Shown in pieces: positions 24,600 to 33,390 of a stretch of 64,000 nt of DNA (its first letter is position 1; the number at the start of each line of letters is the position of its first letter). A program made the translations under genes and the position numbers. Origin of the DNA: Dethiosulfovibrio faecalis (GTDB lineage: Bacteria; Synergistota; Synergistia; Synergistales; Dethiosulfovibrionaceae); NCBI RefSeq assembly GCF_021568795.1, contig NZ_JAKGUE010000014.1:1-64000 (forward strand), read 5' to 3'. The notes beneath the pieces were generated by a model, which ran no database searches, was not told the DNA's origin, and saw nothing but the letters and a program-made list of their open reading frames with translations.

Positions 24600-26424
24600 A
24601 TTCGACCGTCACGCTTTTGGCGAGATTTCTAGGCTGGTCTATCTCCTTGCCTTTGGCCAGGGCCACATAGTAGGCGAACATCTGAAGAGGTATGACGGTC
24701 AAAAAAGGATTCAGCTCCGCCTCAGTTTTAGGAATCCACATGACGTCCTCGGCCTGTCCCGAGATGGACTTCCTTCCCTCGGTCGCAACCGCTATAACCG
24801 GAGAATTCCTGGCTTTTGTCTCCTGAACGTTGGAGACGGTCTTCTCGAAAAGGTTATCGTCGGGCATGACCACCACCACAGGAACGGCCCTGTCCAGAAG
24901 AGCTATAGGACCGTGTTTCATCTCTCCAGCCGCGTAGGCCTCGGCATGAATATAGGAAATCTCCTTTAACTTAAGGGCTCCCTCCATGGCTATCGGAAAA
25001 GAAAAGCCCCTCCCCAGAAACAAGAAGTCTCTGGCTTCACAATATTTTGACGCTGTAGCCTTTATCTCGTCGGCCCTGCCTATCAGGGATTCCGCCTTGT
25101 ACGGAAGGACCTCCATCTCCCTCACAAGCCTCATCTCGTCACCGAGAGGAAGCTCTTTCCTGAGCTTCAGAAGATAGAGACCCATGAGATAGAGCACCGC
25201 CATCTGTCCCATGAAAGTCTTGGTCGCAGCGACTCCTATCTCGGGACCAGCCTTGAGCGATAATACGTCGTCAACCTCTCTGGCTACGGTAGAAAGCCCG
25301 TTATTGGTTATCGCCACGCATCGAGCGCCTTTTTCCTTGGCGAACCGCTCCGCCGCTAAGGTATCCAAGGTCTCTCCAGACTGGGTGACGAACACCGCCA
25401 GGGTATCCTCTCCTATAGGAATGTCTCTATAGCGATATTCCGACGCTATATCCACCCTTATATCCAGATCGGAAAACCTCTCTATAAGCCTCTCCGCCAC
25501 CAACGCGGCGTAATATGAGGTTCCACAGGCGACCAGATGCAGCCTCTTTATCCTCTTTGCCGATTCGGAGGTCCAGGAAAGCTCTCTGGATAGATCGACC
25601 TCATCATGGAAAATTCTGTCCAACATGGACCGTCTCAGGACGGCTCCCTGCTCGTTTATCTCCTTGAGCATGAAATGGGGGTACCCCCCCTTGTCCACCA
25701 TAGAGATATCCCAATCTATCTCCACAGCGTCCTTCTCTATGGATTTACCGTCGAAATCCCAAAAAGACACGTCGTCTCTGGAAAGACAGGCCATCTCGCC
25801 CTCGCCCAGGTATGCGATGTTTCTCGTATAGGGGAGAACCGCCGGTACATCGGAAGCACAGATGTTCTCTCCATCGCCGAAAGCGACTATAAGGGGAGAT
25901 CCTTTTCTGACGCAGTAGAGATGCTCCATATCGTCGGCAAATATAACCGCCAGGGCAAAAGCTCCCTCTATACGTCGATACAGCTCGACCAGGGCTTTTT
26001 TGGGATCTCCGTCGTAGATCCTGGCCAAAAGCTGAGCTATGACCTCCGTATCCGTGTCGGAATAAAAAGAGACCCCCTCTTTCGCCAGTTCATCTCTTAT
26101 CTCCAGGTAGTTCTCGGCTATACCGTTGTGGACCAATACCACCGATCCATCTTGATCTCTGTGGGGATGGGCGTTTTCCACCGAGACACCTCCATGAGTG
26201 GCCCACCTGGTGTGTCCCAGTCCGATGGTCCCCTCCAGAGGAGATTCTCCCATGTGTCTGGCAAGATCGGCAACCTTGCCGACCTCTCTGACTATCTGGA
26301 CTCCCTTTTCTCCCACGACGGCCATGCCGGCAGAATCGTATCCCCTGTACTCGAGACGGGACAACCCGTCCAAGACAACCTGGGAGACATCCCGGTGACC
26401 TATATACCCTACTATTCCGCACAT
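24598..26424 (-). CDS. glmS: Glutamine--fructose-6-phosphate aminotransferase (isomerizing)
   Basis: Makes glucosamine-6-phosphate from Fru-6-P and glutamine, the committing step of amino-sugar and wall synthesis. The mature protein begins with the catalytic cysteine (M-CGIVGYIG). The glutaminase domain covers about 1-230. Two SIS isomerase domains follow (LVACGTSYYAALVAE and LFLGRGFSFPIAMEGALKLKEISYIHAEAY), ending in AKSVTVE. 608 aa. ATG 26424 must be the start because Cys2 is required. The open frame to 26571 runs through the glmS ribozyme. It is downstream of galU, with the ribozyme filling the gap. Confidence 0.97.
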   Translation of the reverse strand: MCGIVGYIGHRDVSQVVLDGLSRLEYRGYDSAGMAVVGEKGVQIVREVGKVADLARHMGESPLEGTIGLGHTRWATHGGVSVENAHPHRDQDGSVVLVHNGIAENYLEIRDELAKEGVSFYSDTDTEVIAQLLARIYDGDPKKALVELYRRIEGAFALAVIFADDMEHLYCVRKGSPLIVAFGDGENICASDVPAVLPYTRNIAYLGEGEMACLSRDDVSFWDFDGKSIEKDAVEIDWDISMVDKGGYPHFMLKEINEQGAVLRRSMLDRIFHDEVDLSRELSWTSESAKRIKRLHLVACGTSYYAALVAERLIERFSDLDIRVDIASEYRYRDIPIGEDTLAVFVTQSGETLDTLAAERFAKEKGARCVAITNNGLSTVAREVDDVLSLKAGPEIGVAATKTFMGQMAVLYLMGLYLLKLRKELPLGDEMRLVREMEVLPYKAESLIGRADEIKATASKYCEARDFLFLGRGFSFPIAMEGALKLKEISYIHAEAYAAGEMKHGPIALLDRAVPVVVVMPDDNLFEKTVSNVQETKARNSPVIAVATEGRKSISGQAEDVMWIPKTEAELNPFLTVIPLQMFAYYVALAKGKEIDQPRNLAKSVTVE

Positions 26425-26439
26425 ATAAAGAACACACGT

Positions 26440-26600
26440 CCTTCCACGATCGGGAAATACGGGAACTTTTGTCCCGCCGGTCGCCCAGCGGTTTTGTGTT
26501 CCCGATTCAGGGAGTTTTCCCGACTCCCCGGAGGCATCCGCCGATAGATCGATAACCTCCGTCCTCGTCAACTAGGTCTCCCTAGTTCAGGCGCTTTTAT
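26440..26600 (-). ncRNA. glmS ribozyme: glmS ribozyme (GlcN-6-P-activated self-cleaving riboswitch)
   Basis: Minus strand: AAGCGCCTGAAC at the cleavage end, an AGTTGACGAGGACGGAGGTT segment (26573-26554) running into ATCGA, and the downstream block GGCGGATGCCTCCGG (26542-26528) all match the glmS ribozyme core. Cleavage is expected between A 26595 and G 26594. A GGGAACACAAAACCGC...CAAAAGTTCCC peripheral helix follows before the glmS ATG. It sits exactly in the glmS 5' UTR. The family is known to cleave when GlcN-6-P binds and so lower glmS expression. The 3' boundary is approximate. Confidence 0.93.
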
Positions 26601-26651
26601 GGGGCGCAGTCGTGGTTTCAGATATCACCCCCTTTCCGTGCAGACGTCGTT

Positions 26652-27518
26652 CTATTTACCGGCTGAAGACATCGCCCTTTCGACCACTCCGGCTAGATCC
26701 TTTCGCCTACAGGCCATCCTGACAGTAGCATCCAGCCATCCCTCCAGGGTGCCACAGTCGTATCGTTCTCCCTTATACACCACGCCCCAGACCGGCTCCT
26801 CGCCTATCAAGGTTCTTATGCCATCGGTCAATTGATACTCTCCGCCAGCTCCCTTGGGCTGAGACTTAAGGAGATCGAAAATCCTTCTGGACAGAACGTA
26901 TCTCCCCATCACCGCCAACCTGCTGGGGGCATCGGCAGGAGAGGGTTTTTCTATCATATCTATAATGCGGAATACTCCATCGGTCTCAGAGGGCTCGACG
27001 GCTACCATGCCATATCTGGACACGTCAGCATCCGACACCTCCTCCAAGGCCAGAACAGACCCTCCCAGAGCATCGTGGACGTCTATCAGCTGACGAAGCA
27101 CAGGAGGTTCTCCCTCCATCACATCGTCTGGAAGTATCACGGAAAAAAATTCGCCGTTACACAGTGGCTCTCCGCAAAGCACGGCGTGGCCGAGCCCAAG
27201 CGGGGCGTTCTGTCTCACCGAGAGGATATCCCCCATGGAGGAGGTCTCCCTTACGGCATCCAGAAGGCGTTTTTTCCCCCTGGATTCAAGGATTCTCTCC
27301 AGCTCCCAGGAACGATCGAAATAGTCCTCCAGACAGCCCTTTGAGCGCCCGGTAACCATTATCATCTTAGGACACCCCGAATTACGGGCCTCGTCTACTC
27401 CATAATGGATGACGGGGCGGTCCAAAAGAGGGACCATTTCCTTGGGAATCTCCTTAGTGGCAGGCAGAAATCTCGTACCCAACCCCGCCACCGGGAAGAT
27501 GCACTCCAAATGGGTCAT
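26652..27518 (-). CDS. galU: UTP--glucose-1-phosphate uridylyltransferase
   Basis: Produces UDP-glucose from Glc-1-P and UTP for envelope polysaccharides. FPVAGLGTRFLPATKEIPKEMVPLLDRPVIHYGVDEA is the nucleotide-binding opening, and GLGHAVLCGE, SVILPDDV and EKPSPADAPS follow. 288 aa from ATG 27518, which overlaps the glmM stop by 4 nt (ATGA) and has GGAGAT upstream. The open frame extends to 27587 inside glmM but the extra residues are not family-like. It lies between glmM and the glmS ribozyme. Confidence 0.95.
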   Translation of the reverse strand: MTHLECIFPVAGLGTRFLPATKEIPKEMVPLLDRPVIHYGVDEARNSGCPKMIMVTGRSKGCLEDYFDRSWELERILESRGKKRLLDAVRETSSMGDILSVRQNAPLGLGHAVLCGEPLCNGEFFSVILPDDVMEGEPPVLRQLIDVHDALGGSVLALEEVSDADVSRYGMVAVEPSETDGVFRIIDMIEKPSPADAPSRLAVMGRYVLSRRIFDLLKSQPKGAGGEYQLTDGIRTLIGEEPVWGVVYKGERYDCGTLEGWLDATVRMACRRKDLAGVVERAMSSAGK

Positions 27519-28891
27519 CCTATCATCTCCAATATTCGTCTCTGCAGATCGGAGGAGACCTCCTCCATCAGATTTGGATCCTGACATTCAACTAGGAGCC
27601 TGACGAAAGGCTCCGTACCGGACGGCCTGAGGAAAACCCTGCCGATGTCACCTAGATCTCTCGACGCGGACTCCACCGCGGAGGCTATATCTCCGTCGTT
27701 CATAATGCGATTTTTATCCTTGACGGTGATGTTGGTAAGTTTCTGGGGAAATCGACCGAAGCGATCCACCAATGTATCGATATCCTCCTTTAGCTCGGTA
27801 CATGCCCTCAGGAAGAGAAACCCCGTACATAATCCATCGCCCGTCTTGGTATAGGGGAATACTATTACGTGTCCCGATTGTTCTCCTCCGAGCCTGGCGT
27901 CCCTTTCCACCATGGTCTGAAAGACATAACGGTCTCCCACGGGACAACGATACACATCGATACCGTCGTCCTTTAGATGACGATCCAGGGCCATATTGCC
28001 CATGACTGTGGCCACCACCCCGGAGCCCAGCTCCTTCCTAGAGTGAAGCCATCTGCCTATGATCCAGAGCATGATATCCCCATCCAGGACTCGCCCCTTC
28101 CCGTCGGAAAGAAGGACCCTGTCTGCATCGCCGTCGTAGGCTATCCCCAGCGACATGCCTCTCCCTACGACTTCCCTGCATAGACCCTCTATCGCCATGA
28201 CACCGCATTTTTCGTTAATGTTCAGCCCGTCCGGAAGATTGCCTATGGCGGAAGAGTTGACCATCCCCATCCTGCCGATCATGTCCGACACGATCGGGGA
28301 GAGAGCTCCGTTGGCACAATCGAAAAGAATCGAAGCCCTATCGAGACCGACGTGGCCGACCAGGTCTAGAACGTGATCCTCGTACTGTCTGTTGAAGTCG
28401 CACTCTCTACTTTCTATAGAGCCTACGGAAGCACCGGAGGGACGCCATTCATCTATCAGGTTGTCTCCGAGATAGTCCTCTATCGAAAGTTCGTCATCGT
28501 CGGACAGCTTACACCCCGCTCCATCCAGGAATTTTATGCCGTTATACTCCGCAGGGTTATGGGAAGCGCTTATCACGGCCCCTCCCTGGGCCGAAAAAAG
28601 CCTCACTCCAAAACCGACGGAAGGCGTAGGAGTGACTCCCACACATACGACATCCGCTCCGGCGGACGTCATACCGGCCGCCAAGGCGGCCTCCAACATC
28701 GGTCCGGAACGGCGAGTATCCCTCCCCACGACTATCCTGGGCCTGGGAAATCCCCTTTCGGTCAAGAAAAGAACGTACGCTCTGCCCAGGCGAAGAGCCA
28801 TCTCAGGTGTCATGGACCCCCTGTTGGCCACATCTCTGACCCCATCGGTACCGAAGAAACATCGCCTCCTCTTAGTAGCCACGTCGCTCAT
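27515..28891 (-). CDS. glmM: Phosphoglucosamine mutase
   Basis: Converts GlcN-6-P to GlcN-1-P, linking GlmS to GlmU. FFGTDGVRDVANRG opens the protein; the active-site serine loop is VISASHNPAEYNG (near 100); the metal loop is YDGDADRVLL (near 240); and RPSGTEPFVRLLVE binds the sugar phosphate at the C-terminus. 458 aa. ATG 28891 follows GGAGG. It follows cdaA and cdaR, reproducing the conserved cdaA-cdaR-glmM cluster in which GlmM is known to inhibit CdaA in some species. Confidence 0.97.
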   Translation of the reverse strand: MSDVATKRRRCFFGTDGVRDVANRGSMTPEMALRLGRAYVLFLTERGFPRPRIVVGRDTRRSGPMLEAALAAGMTSAGADVVCVGVTPTPSVGFGVRLFSAQGGAVISASHNPAEYNGIKFLDGAGCKLSDDDELSIEDYLGDNLIDEWRPSGASVGSIESRECDFNRQYEDHVLDLVGHVGLDRASILFDCANGALSPIVSDMIGRMGMVNSSAIGNLPDGLNINEKCGVMAIEGLCREVVGRGMSLGIAYDGDADRVLLSDGKGRVLDGDIMLWIIGRWLHSRKELGSGVVATVMGNMALDRHLKDDGIDVYRCPVGDRYVFQTMVERDARLGGEQSGHVIVFPYTKTGDGLCTGFLFLRACTELKEDIDTLVDRFGRFPQKLTNITVKDKNRIMNDGDIASAVESASRDLGDIGRVFLRPSGTEPFVRLLVECQDPNLMEEVSSDLQRRILEMIG

Positions 28892-28923
28892 AAGCGCTCC
28901 TCCCTCGTTTATCCTATATGACA

Positions 28924-30147
28924 TCAATCTATTTTAGCCTTAACGGTCACTCTTTCAGGAGCCACCGATACGACCTTAAGTCCCTTTTCTCTCATCTCGA
29001 TCGTTACGGGAACTCGAAGCTGTCTCGATACTATGTTGGTTACGTCCACATATACGAAAAAGGGGATTTTCGAATCCTCCAAGGATTTCATCACCTTGAC
29101 AGAGCCATCCACCCTGACGTCTACGGTCTGAGGAAATACCTCCCACCCGGGATACACGCTTCTCCCTTTAGTAACTACGGGGACACCGGAGAACAATCTG
29201 CTTTCCGTTTTAGGCTTAAGCATTACCTTCACGGAAACCGAGGAATCACCCAGAAAGCTGACCTCTTCGTTCTCAACCGGCCTCAAGGGGACTATCATCG
29301 ATCTGTCTTTATCGAATCCGGTAAGATCGATAGTCTCAGTCTCCACCTTGTCTATTACCTTAATAGCCTCTTTCGGTCCCTCTATCTCCATCATCGATGG
29401 AGTCACTACAAGGGTTTTTACCTCGAAGCCCTCCGCCGGGGAACCGCTCACGGAAACCTCTACCGGCAGGGCCTTTCTCGGAAGCCCCTTACGAAGTATC
29501 GCAGTCAGATCCGCCTCGGGCGGGTAAACCGTCAAGGAATCGCCGGCACCCTCCAATTGTATCAGCTTAATCGGCAAGGTCAGCTTTTCTCCTTTTTGAA
29601 GTTCATCTACGGTAGGCTGGACCTGGACCTCTTTAACCGATGCCAAATCCTCCTCCGGACCTCTGACGGTTACCTCCGTCGGGGATAGGTCCACTGCGTC
29701 CATCAAGAGCCCTACGGGAAGACCTCCCTCCACGGAAACGTGTATGGGCAGAACTTTTTCCGCATACCTGAGCAGAGACACCTCCATGTTAGGAGGTCGA
29801 ACGAACCCCAGTTTCACCCCTGCTGGCAGTATCACCTTAACCGGCAGCCGGTACTTGCCCGGGGCAAGTCCCCTTACGTCTACCTCGCATAGTATGTCCA
29901 TCGGGTTTAAATCGGCGACTACGTCTCTTTTCCCCTCCACACCTATATCCACTTTGCGGAGATCGGAGGTCAAGGTCAGCTCCGAGGAAAGGTTGAGAAA
30001 CTGGACGTCACAGGACATCTCCTTCTCCATGTTGCCACCGATGTCTCCGTTTACGTAGAACCACAATACCAAGGCTATGAAGAGAGACACTATTCGGAGA
30101 AAAAATCTGGACCCGAAAAAGTCATCCACGTTCTTAAAAAAAGGCAT
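28924..30147 (-). CDS. cdaR: YbbR-domain protein, CdaA regulator
   Basis: Membrane-anchored protein with one N-terminal helix (about 15-34, RIVSLFIALVLWFYVNG) and four extracytoplasmic YbbR repeats (about 45-400), recognised by recurring P-x-x-V-x-V-x-G/GP-x-E blocks. CdaR binds and modulates the diadenylate cyclase CdaA. 407 aa. ATG 30147 follows GAGGG. It lies 10 bp downstream of cdaA and 32 bp before glmM. Confidence 0.92.
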   Translation of the reverse strand: MPFFKNVDDFFGSRFFLRIVSLFIALVLWFYVNGDIGGNMEKEMSCDVQFLNLSSELTLTSDLRKVDIGVEGKRDVVADLNPMDILCEVDVRGLAPGKYRLPVKVILPAGVKLGFVRPPNMEVSLLRYAEKVLPIHVSVEGGLPVGLLMDAVDLSPTEVTVRGPEEDLASVKEVQVQPTVDELQKGEKLTLPIKLIQLEGAGDSLTVYPPEADLTAILRKGLPRKALPVEVSVSGSPAEGFEVKTLVVTPSMMEIEGPKEAIKVIDKVETETIDLTGFDKDRSMIVPLRPVENEEVSFLGDSSVSVKVMLKPKTESRLFSGVPVVTKGRSVYPGWEVFPQTVDVRVDGSVKVMKSLEDSKIPFFVYVDVTNIVSRQLRVPVTIEMREKGLKVVSVAPERVTVKAKID

Positions 30148-30157
30148 CGCTCTACCC

Positions 30158-30976
30158 TCACGATCCTAGAGATTTTATCTCATCCCTGAGAGTATCGAGG
30201 AAGGATTGTTGTTCCGTATCCTCACCGGAAAAATAATGAACCAAAAGCTTATGCACTTGATCATCCTTTAGGTTTCTGGATAAATGCCCGTTAATGGCGA
30301 GAGAGACCTCTCCTCGCTCCTCAGAGACTATCAGAGAAATGGCATCCGAGACCTCGGTCACCCCGAGACCGGCCCGATGCCTCGTCCCTATCCACCTGGA
30401 GAGATCGCTATCCTCCGTCAAGGGCAGATAACAGCCAGCCGCTATTATCTTGGATTGATCCAGGATAACCGCACCGTCATGAAGAGGGTTATTGACCCAA
30501 AAGATGGATATCAAGAGCTCTTGGGTTATGTCCGCGTTCAACTCTACGGCGGTACGCCAAAAATCCTTCAACCCCGTTCCCCTCTGCAGTACCAGCAAAG
30601 CGCCTATCCTTTGACCTTTCATGTAAATTAGGGCTTTCGATATTTCCCCGGCGATCGTCTCCGCTCTTTTCTGCGCCTTATGTCTCTTCCATATGTTTCC
30701 CCTGCCAAGCTCCTCCAGGACTTTTCGAAGCTCGGGCTGAAAGACTATGGGAACGGCTATTACCGTTATGCTCAGGATCTGCCCCATAAACCACGAGATG
30801 GTCCCCAGGTTGAGGAGTCTGGAGGATGCCGCGAGCATACCGATAACCAGAAGTCCCTTGACCAGCTGCATCGCTCTCGTCCCGTAAAGCAGCGAAAGAA
30901 GGCGATAGACGACGTAATATATGACCAATATATCGACTACATCCTGCCATCTTATAAGCTTAAAGATTTCCGTCAT
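30158..30976 (-). CDS. cdaA: Diadenylate cyclase CdaA (c-di-AMP synthase)
   Basis: Membrane c-di-AMP synthase. Three N-terminal membrane helices (about 12-90) precede the DAC (DisA_N) domain. The catalytic motifs are present: NNPLHDGAVIL (the DGA motif, near 175) and GTRHRAGLGVTE (the RHR motif, near 208). 272 aa from ATG 30976, preceded by AAGGGG. The frame is open to 31012, without a good SD. It is the first member of cdaA-cdaR-glmM and follows the nudix gene by 32 bp. Confidence 0.95.
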   Translation of the reverse strand: MTEIFKLIRWQDVVDILVIYYVVYRLLSLLYGTRAMQLVKGLLVIGMLAASSRLLNLGTISWFMGQILSITVIAVPIVFQPELRKVLEELGRGNIWKRHKAQKRAETIAGEISKALIYMKGQRIGALLVLQRGTGLKDFWRTAVELNADITQELLISIFWVNNPLHDGAVILDQSKIIAAGCYLPLTEDSDLSRWIGTRHRAGLGVTEVSDAISLIVSEERGEVSLAINGHLSRNLKDDQVHKLLVHYFSGEDTEQQSFLDTLRDEIKSLGS

Positions 30977-31008
30977 GATGCATCCCCTTCTCGACCTGGC
31001 CGCTAGAT

Positions 31009-31617
31009 TCAAGAGGCTTGGAAAAACGACCGTTCACAAGACCGAAAACGCCGAAAGAACCCCAGGCGATCCACATTCCGGAACATCCTGGCTGAAGCCC
31101 CCCAAAGGGACATTTTTTCGCAAAGAGGATATATGGGATAAGAGTATTCGACCCCCATATAAAGACCTCTCCTTATCTCCGGAGAACCGGAGATAGTATC
31201 GGGATCCAGGAGAATTACCCTCTCGACCTCGTCCTCGTTGAGGACGAAATCCGACTCCCTCACGGCTACATCGACCTCTACAACTATAGGTATGACCTTG
31301 AAACCGCTGACCAAGACGTCCTCTATCGGTGCGGCTCCGAGAAATTTAAGATATTTCCCGTCCAGGCCGATCTCCTCGCAGGTCTCTCTACAGGCCGTTT
31401 CCCATGGGGTGAGGTCCCCCTCCTCCCTGGCTCCTCCGGGAAAGGCTATCTGCCCTCCGTGATACCTCATCGAATCCGGTCTCAGTATGGAGATAACCCT
31501 TGGGCCCCTTTTCGTCTTTAATATGGGAACGGCGACAGCCCCCCATCGGACCGATTCGAAGCTATCGACGAAGGTCTCCCACGGAGAGAACGGGGAAAAA
31601 CGCGACCTATGCCCCAA
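31009..31617 (-). CDS. NUDIX hydrolase, CoA pyrophosphatase-like
   Basis: Pyrophosphohydrolase of the NudL/UPF0035 type. The extended signature RPDSMRYHGGQIAFPGG is followed directly by the Nudix box G(x5)E(x7)REUxEExGU (GAREEGDLTPWETACRETCE, then EIGL). That combination is typical for CoA or acyl-CoA pyrophosphatases. 202 aa. The start is TTG 31617 with GAGGGG about 9 nt upstream; it overlaps the pyk stop by 11 nt. The substrate is inferred. Confidence 0.85.
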   Translation of the reverse strand: MGHRSRFSPFSPWETFVDSFESVRWGAVAVPILKTKRGPRVISILRPDSMRYHGGQIAFPGGAREEGDLTPWETACRETCEEIGLDGKYLKFLGAAPIEDVLVSGFKVIPIVVEVDVAVRESDFVLNEDEVERVILLDPDTISGSPEIRRGLYMGVEYSYPIYPLCEKMSLWGASARMFRNVDRLGFFRRFRSCERSFFQAS

Positions 31618-33361
31618 CGTTTACCGTCCCCTCGTAGACCAGCCCCTTCCCGCTGTCTACCGTCACGATGTTTCCGGTCTTAAGGGAATCCATGCAACGG
31701 GATGCGTTGACTATACAGGGCAGTCCGAGTTCAAGGGCCATTATAGCCGAGGGAGACGTAAGCCCTCCCTCCTCCGTGATCAAAGCACCGGCTCGTTTTA
31801 AAGCAGACATATAGGAGCCATCGGTAAAGGAGGTCACCAATATATCCCCGTCCTGCATGGAACGAGCTTCCTCGGCGGAAGAAGCCCGAAACACCCGTCC
31901 GGCCAGGACCTTGGGAATCACAGGAAGGCCTCTGAGGACGATTCGCCCTATGGTATGAACCCTCACCATATTCGTAGTCCCCGGCACATCCAAGGGCATA
32001 CCAGCTGTTATAACGACCATATCCCCTTCGGATAGAAACCCTCGCCCCATGGCGGCGGCTACGGCTCCCTCTATCGCCTCGTCCTCAGAACCGTCGGTGC
32101 TCTTGAAAAGGGGAACGACTCCCCAACTGAGCGAGAGCTCTTTTTGCGTTTTGACCGAGGGAGTGGTGGCAATAACAGGGCAACCCGGACGATATTTGCT
32201 GACCATCCTGGCTGTAACGCCGCTTCTGGTAAGGGAAAGCACGGCCTTGGCACCGGTCTTTTTAGCTATCTCCACCGCGGCCATACTGACCGCGTCCGGA
32301 ACGCTGTTGGGAACGGAGGGGACCTCGAAAGGACGCTGCCATCTCTCGAGCTGTTCCTCCGCCTTGGAGATTATCCTGGACATGGTCTCCACGGACCTTA
32401 CAGGATATTTCCCCGCCGCGGTCTCTCCCGACAACATCAGGACGTCGGCGCCGTCTAGAACCGCGTTTGCCACGTCGCTGGCCTCCGCTCTGGTAGGCCT
32501 TGGATTTCTGATCATAGAGTCCAGCATCTGAGTGGCCACTATGACCGGTTTCCCCTGGCCTCTGCATATATCTATCAATCTCTTCTGGACCAGCGGAACC
32601 TCCTCGGTCGGGATCTCGACACCCAGATCTCCCCTGGCTATCATCATCCCGTCGACGACCTCGGCTATCTCATCTATGTTCGCCACCGCCTGGCGGGTCT
32701 CGATCTTGGCGATTATCTTTATGTTTCCACCGGCATCCTCTATTACCTTTCTCACAGCCAGAACGTCCTGTCTGTCCCTCACGAAAGAGACAGCCACGAA
32801 ATCGACGTCGTTTTCGACGCCCCATAGTATATCCTCCCTGTCCTTTTCGGACATGGCGGAGAAGGAGAAATTCGCTCCGGGCACGTTGACGCCCTTTCTG
32901 TTGCCGAGAGATCCTCCTACCACTACGGTACAGTCGACAGACTCCTTCGAGATGGAATCTATCCTGAGGTGAATGGTACCGTCGTCTATGAAGATGTCCT
33001 GCCCCACCGAGACCTCGTCTCCCAAGAGAGGATAGGTGACCCACACGCCGGAAGAGTCCCCGGGAGAATCGTCTTTAAGCCTCAGGGAAAATCCGGAGCC
33101 CTGAACGAGATCGGTGTTGCCGTCTTTCAGAAGCCCGGTCCTTATCTCCGGTCCCTTGGTGTCAAGCATGACCGGCACCGGGCCTCCGTACACGTCGGAG
33201 AGACCGCGGACCAACCTCAAAGTATCGAGATGTCCTTCGTGGGTTCCATGGCTGAAGTTCAGGCGAGCCACGGTCATTCCTCCCTTTATCATCTCCGCCA
33301 GTATCTCTCTGTCGGAGCTGGAAGGGCCCAATGTGCATATTATCTTGACCTTTCTCTGCAT
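31607..33361 (-). CDS. pyk: Pyruvate kinase with C-terminal PEP-utilising-like domain
   Basis: Catalyses PEP + ADP to pyruvate + ATP. The (beta/alpha)8 barrel and B domain begin with KIICTLGPSS and FSHGTHEGH. The catalytic Lys region is IIAKIETRQAV, and the active-site helix is MIARGDLGVEIPTEEVPLVQKRLI. The allosteric C domain has TRSGVTARMVSKYRP. An extra C-terminal domain (about 480-584, with the TEEGGLTSPSAIMALELGLP motif of PEP-utilising mobile domains) is as in Geobacillus. 584 aa. ATG 33361 with GGAGGTG is preferred over GTG 33373. It lies 30 bp downstream of dnaE. Confidence 0.96.
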   Translation of the reverse strand: MQRKVKIICTLGPSSSDREILAEMIKGGMTVARLNFSHGTHEGHLDTLRLVRGLSDVYGGPVPVMLDTKGPEIRTGLLKDGNTDLVQGSGFSLRLKDDSPGDSSGVWVTYPLLGDEVSVGQDIFIDDGTIHLRIDSISKESVDCTVVVGGSLGNRKGVNVPGANFSFSAMSEKDREDILWGVENDVDFVAVSFVRDRQDVLAVRKVIEDAGGNIKIIAKIETRQAVANIDEIAEVVDGMMIARGDLGVEIPTEEVPLVQKRLIDICRGQGKPVIVATQMLDSMIRNPRPTRAEASDVANAVLDGADVLMLSGETAAGKYPVRSVETMSRIISKAEEQLERWQRPFEVPSVPNSVPDAVSMAAVEIAKKTGAKAVLSLTRSGVTARMVSKYRPGCPVIATTPSVKTQKELSLSWGVVPLFKSTDGSEDEAIEGAVAAAMGRGFLSEGDMVVITAGMPLDVPGTTNMVRVHTIGRIVLRGLPVIPKVLAGRVFRASSAEEARSMQDGDILVTSFTDGSYMSALKRAGALITEEGGLTSPSAIMALELGLPCIVNASRCMDSLKTGNIVTVDSGKGLVYEGTVNVGA

Positions 33362-33390
33362 ACTACATTTCACCTCCGAAAAAAAAGACT

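Noticed and set aside
26425..26571. 49-residue N-terminal extension of GlmS
   Set aside because: GlmS needs its cysteine right after the initiator Met, and this stretch is the glmS ribozyme.
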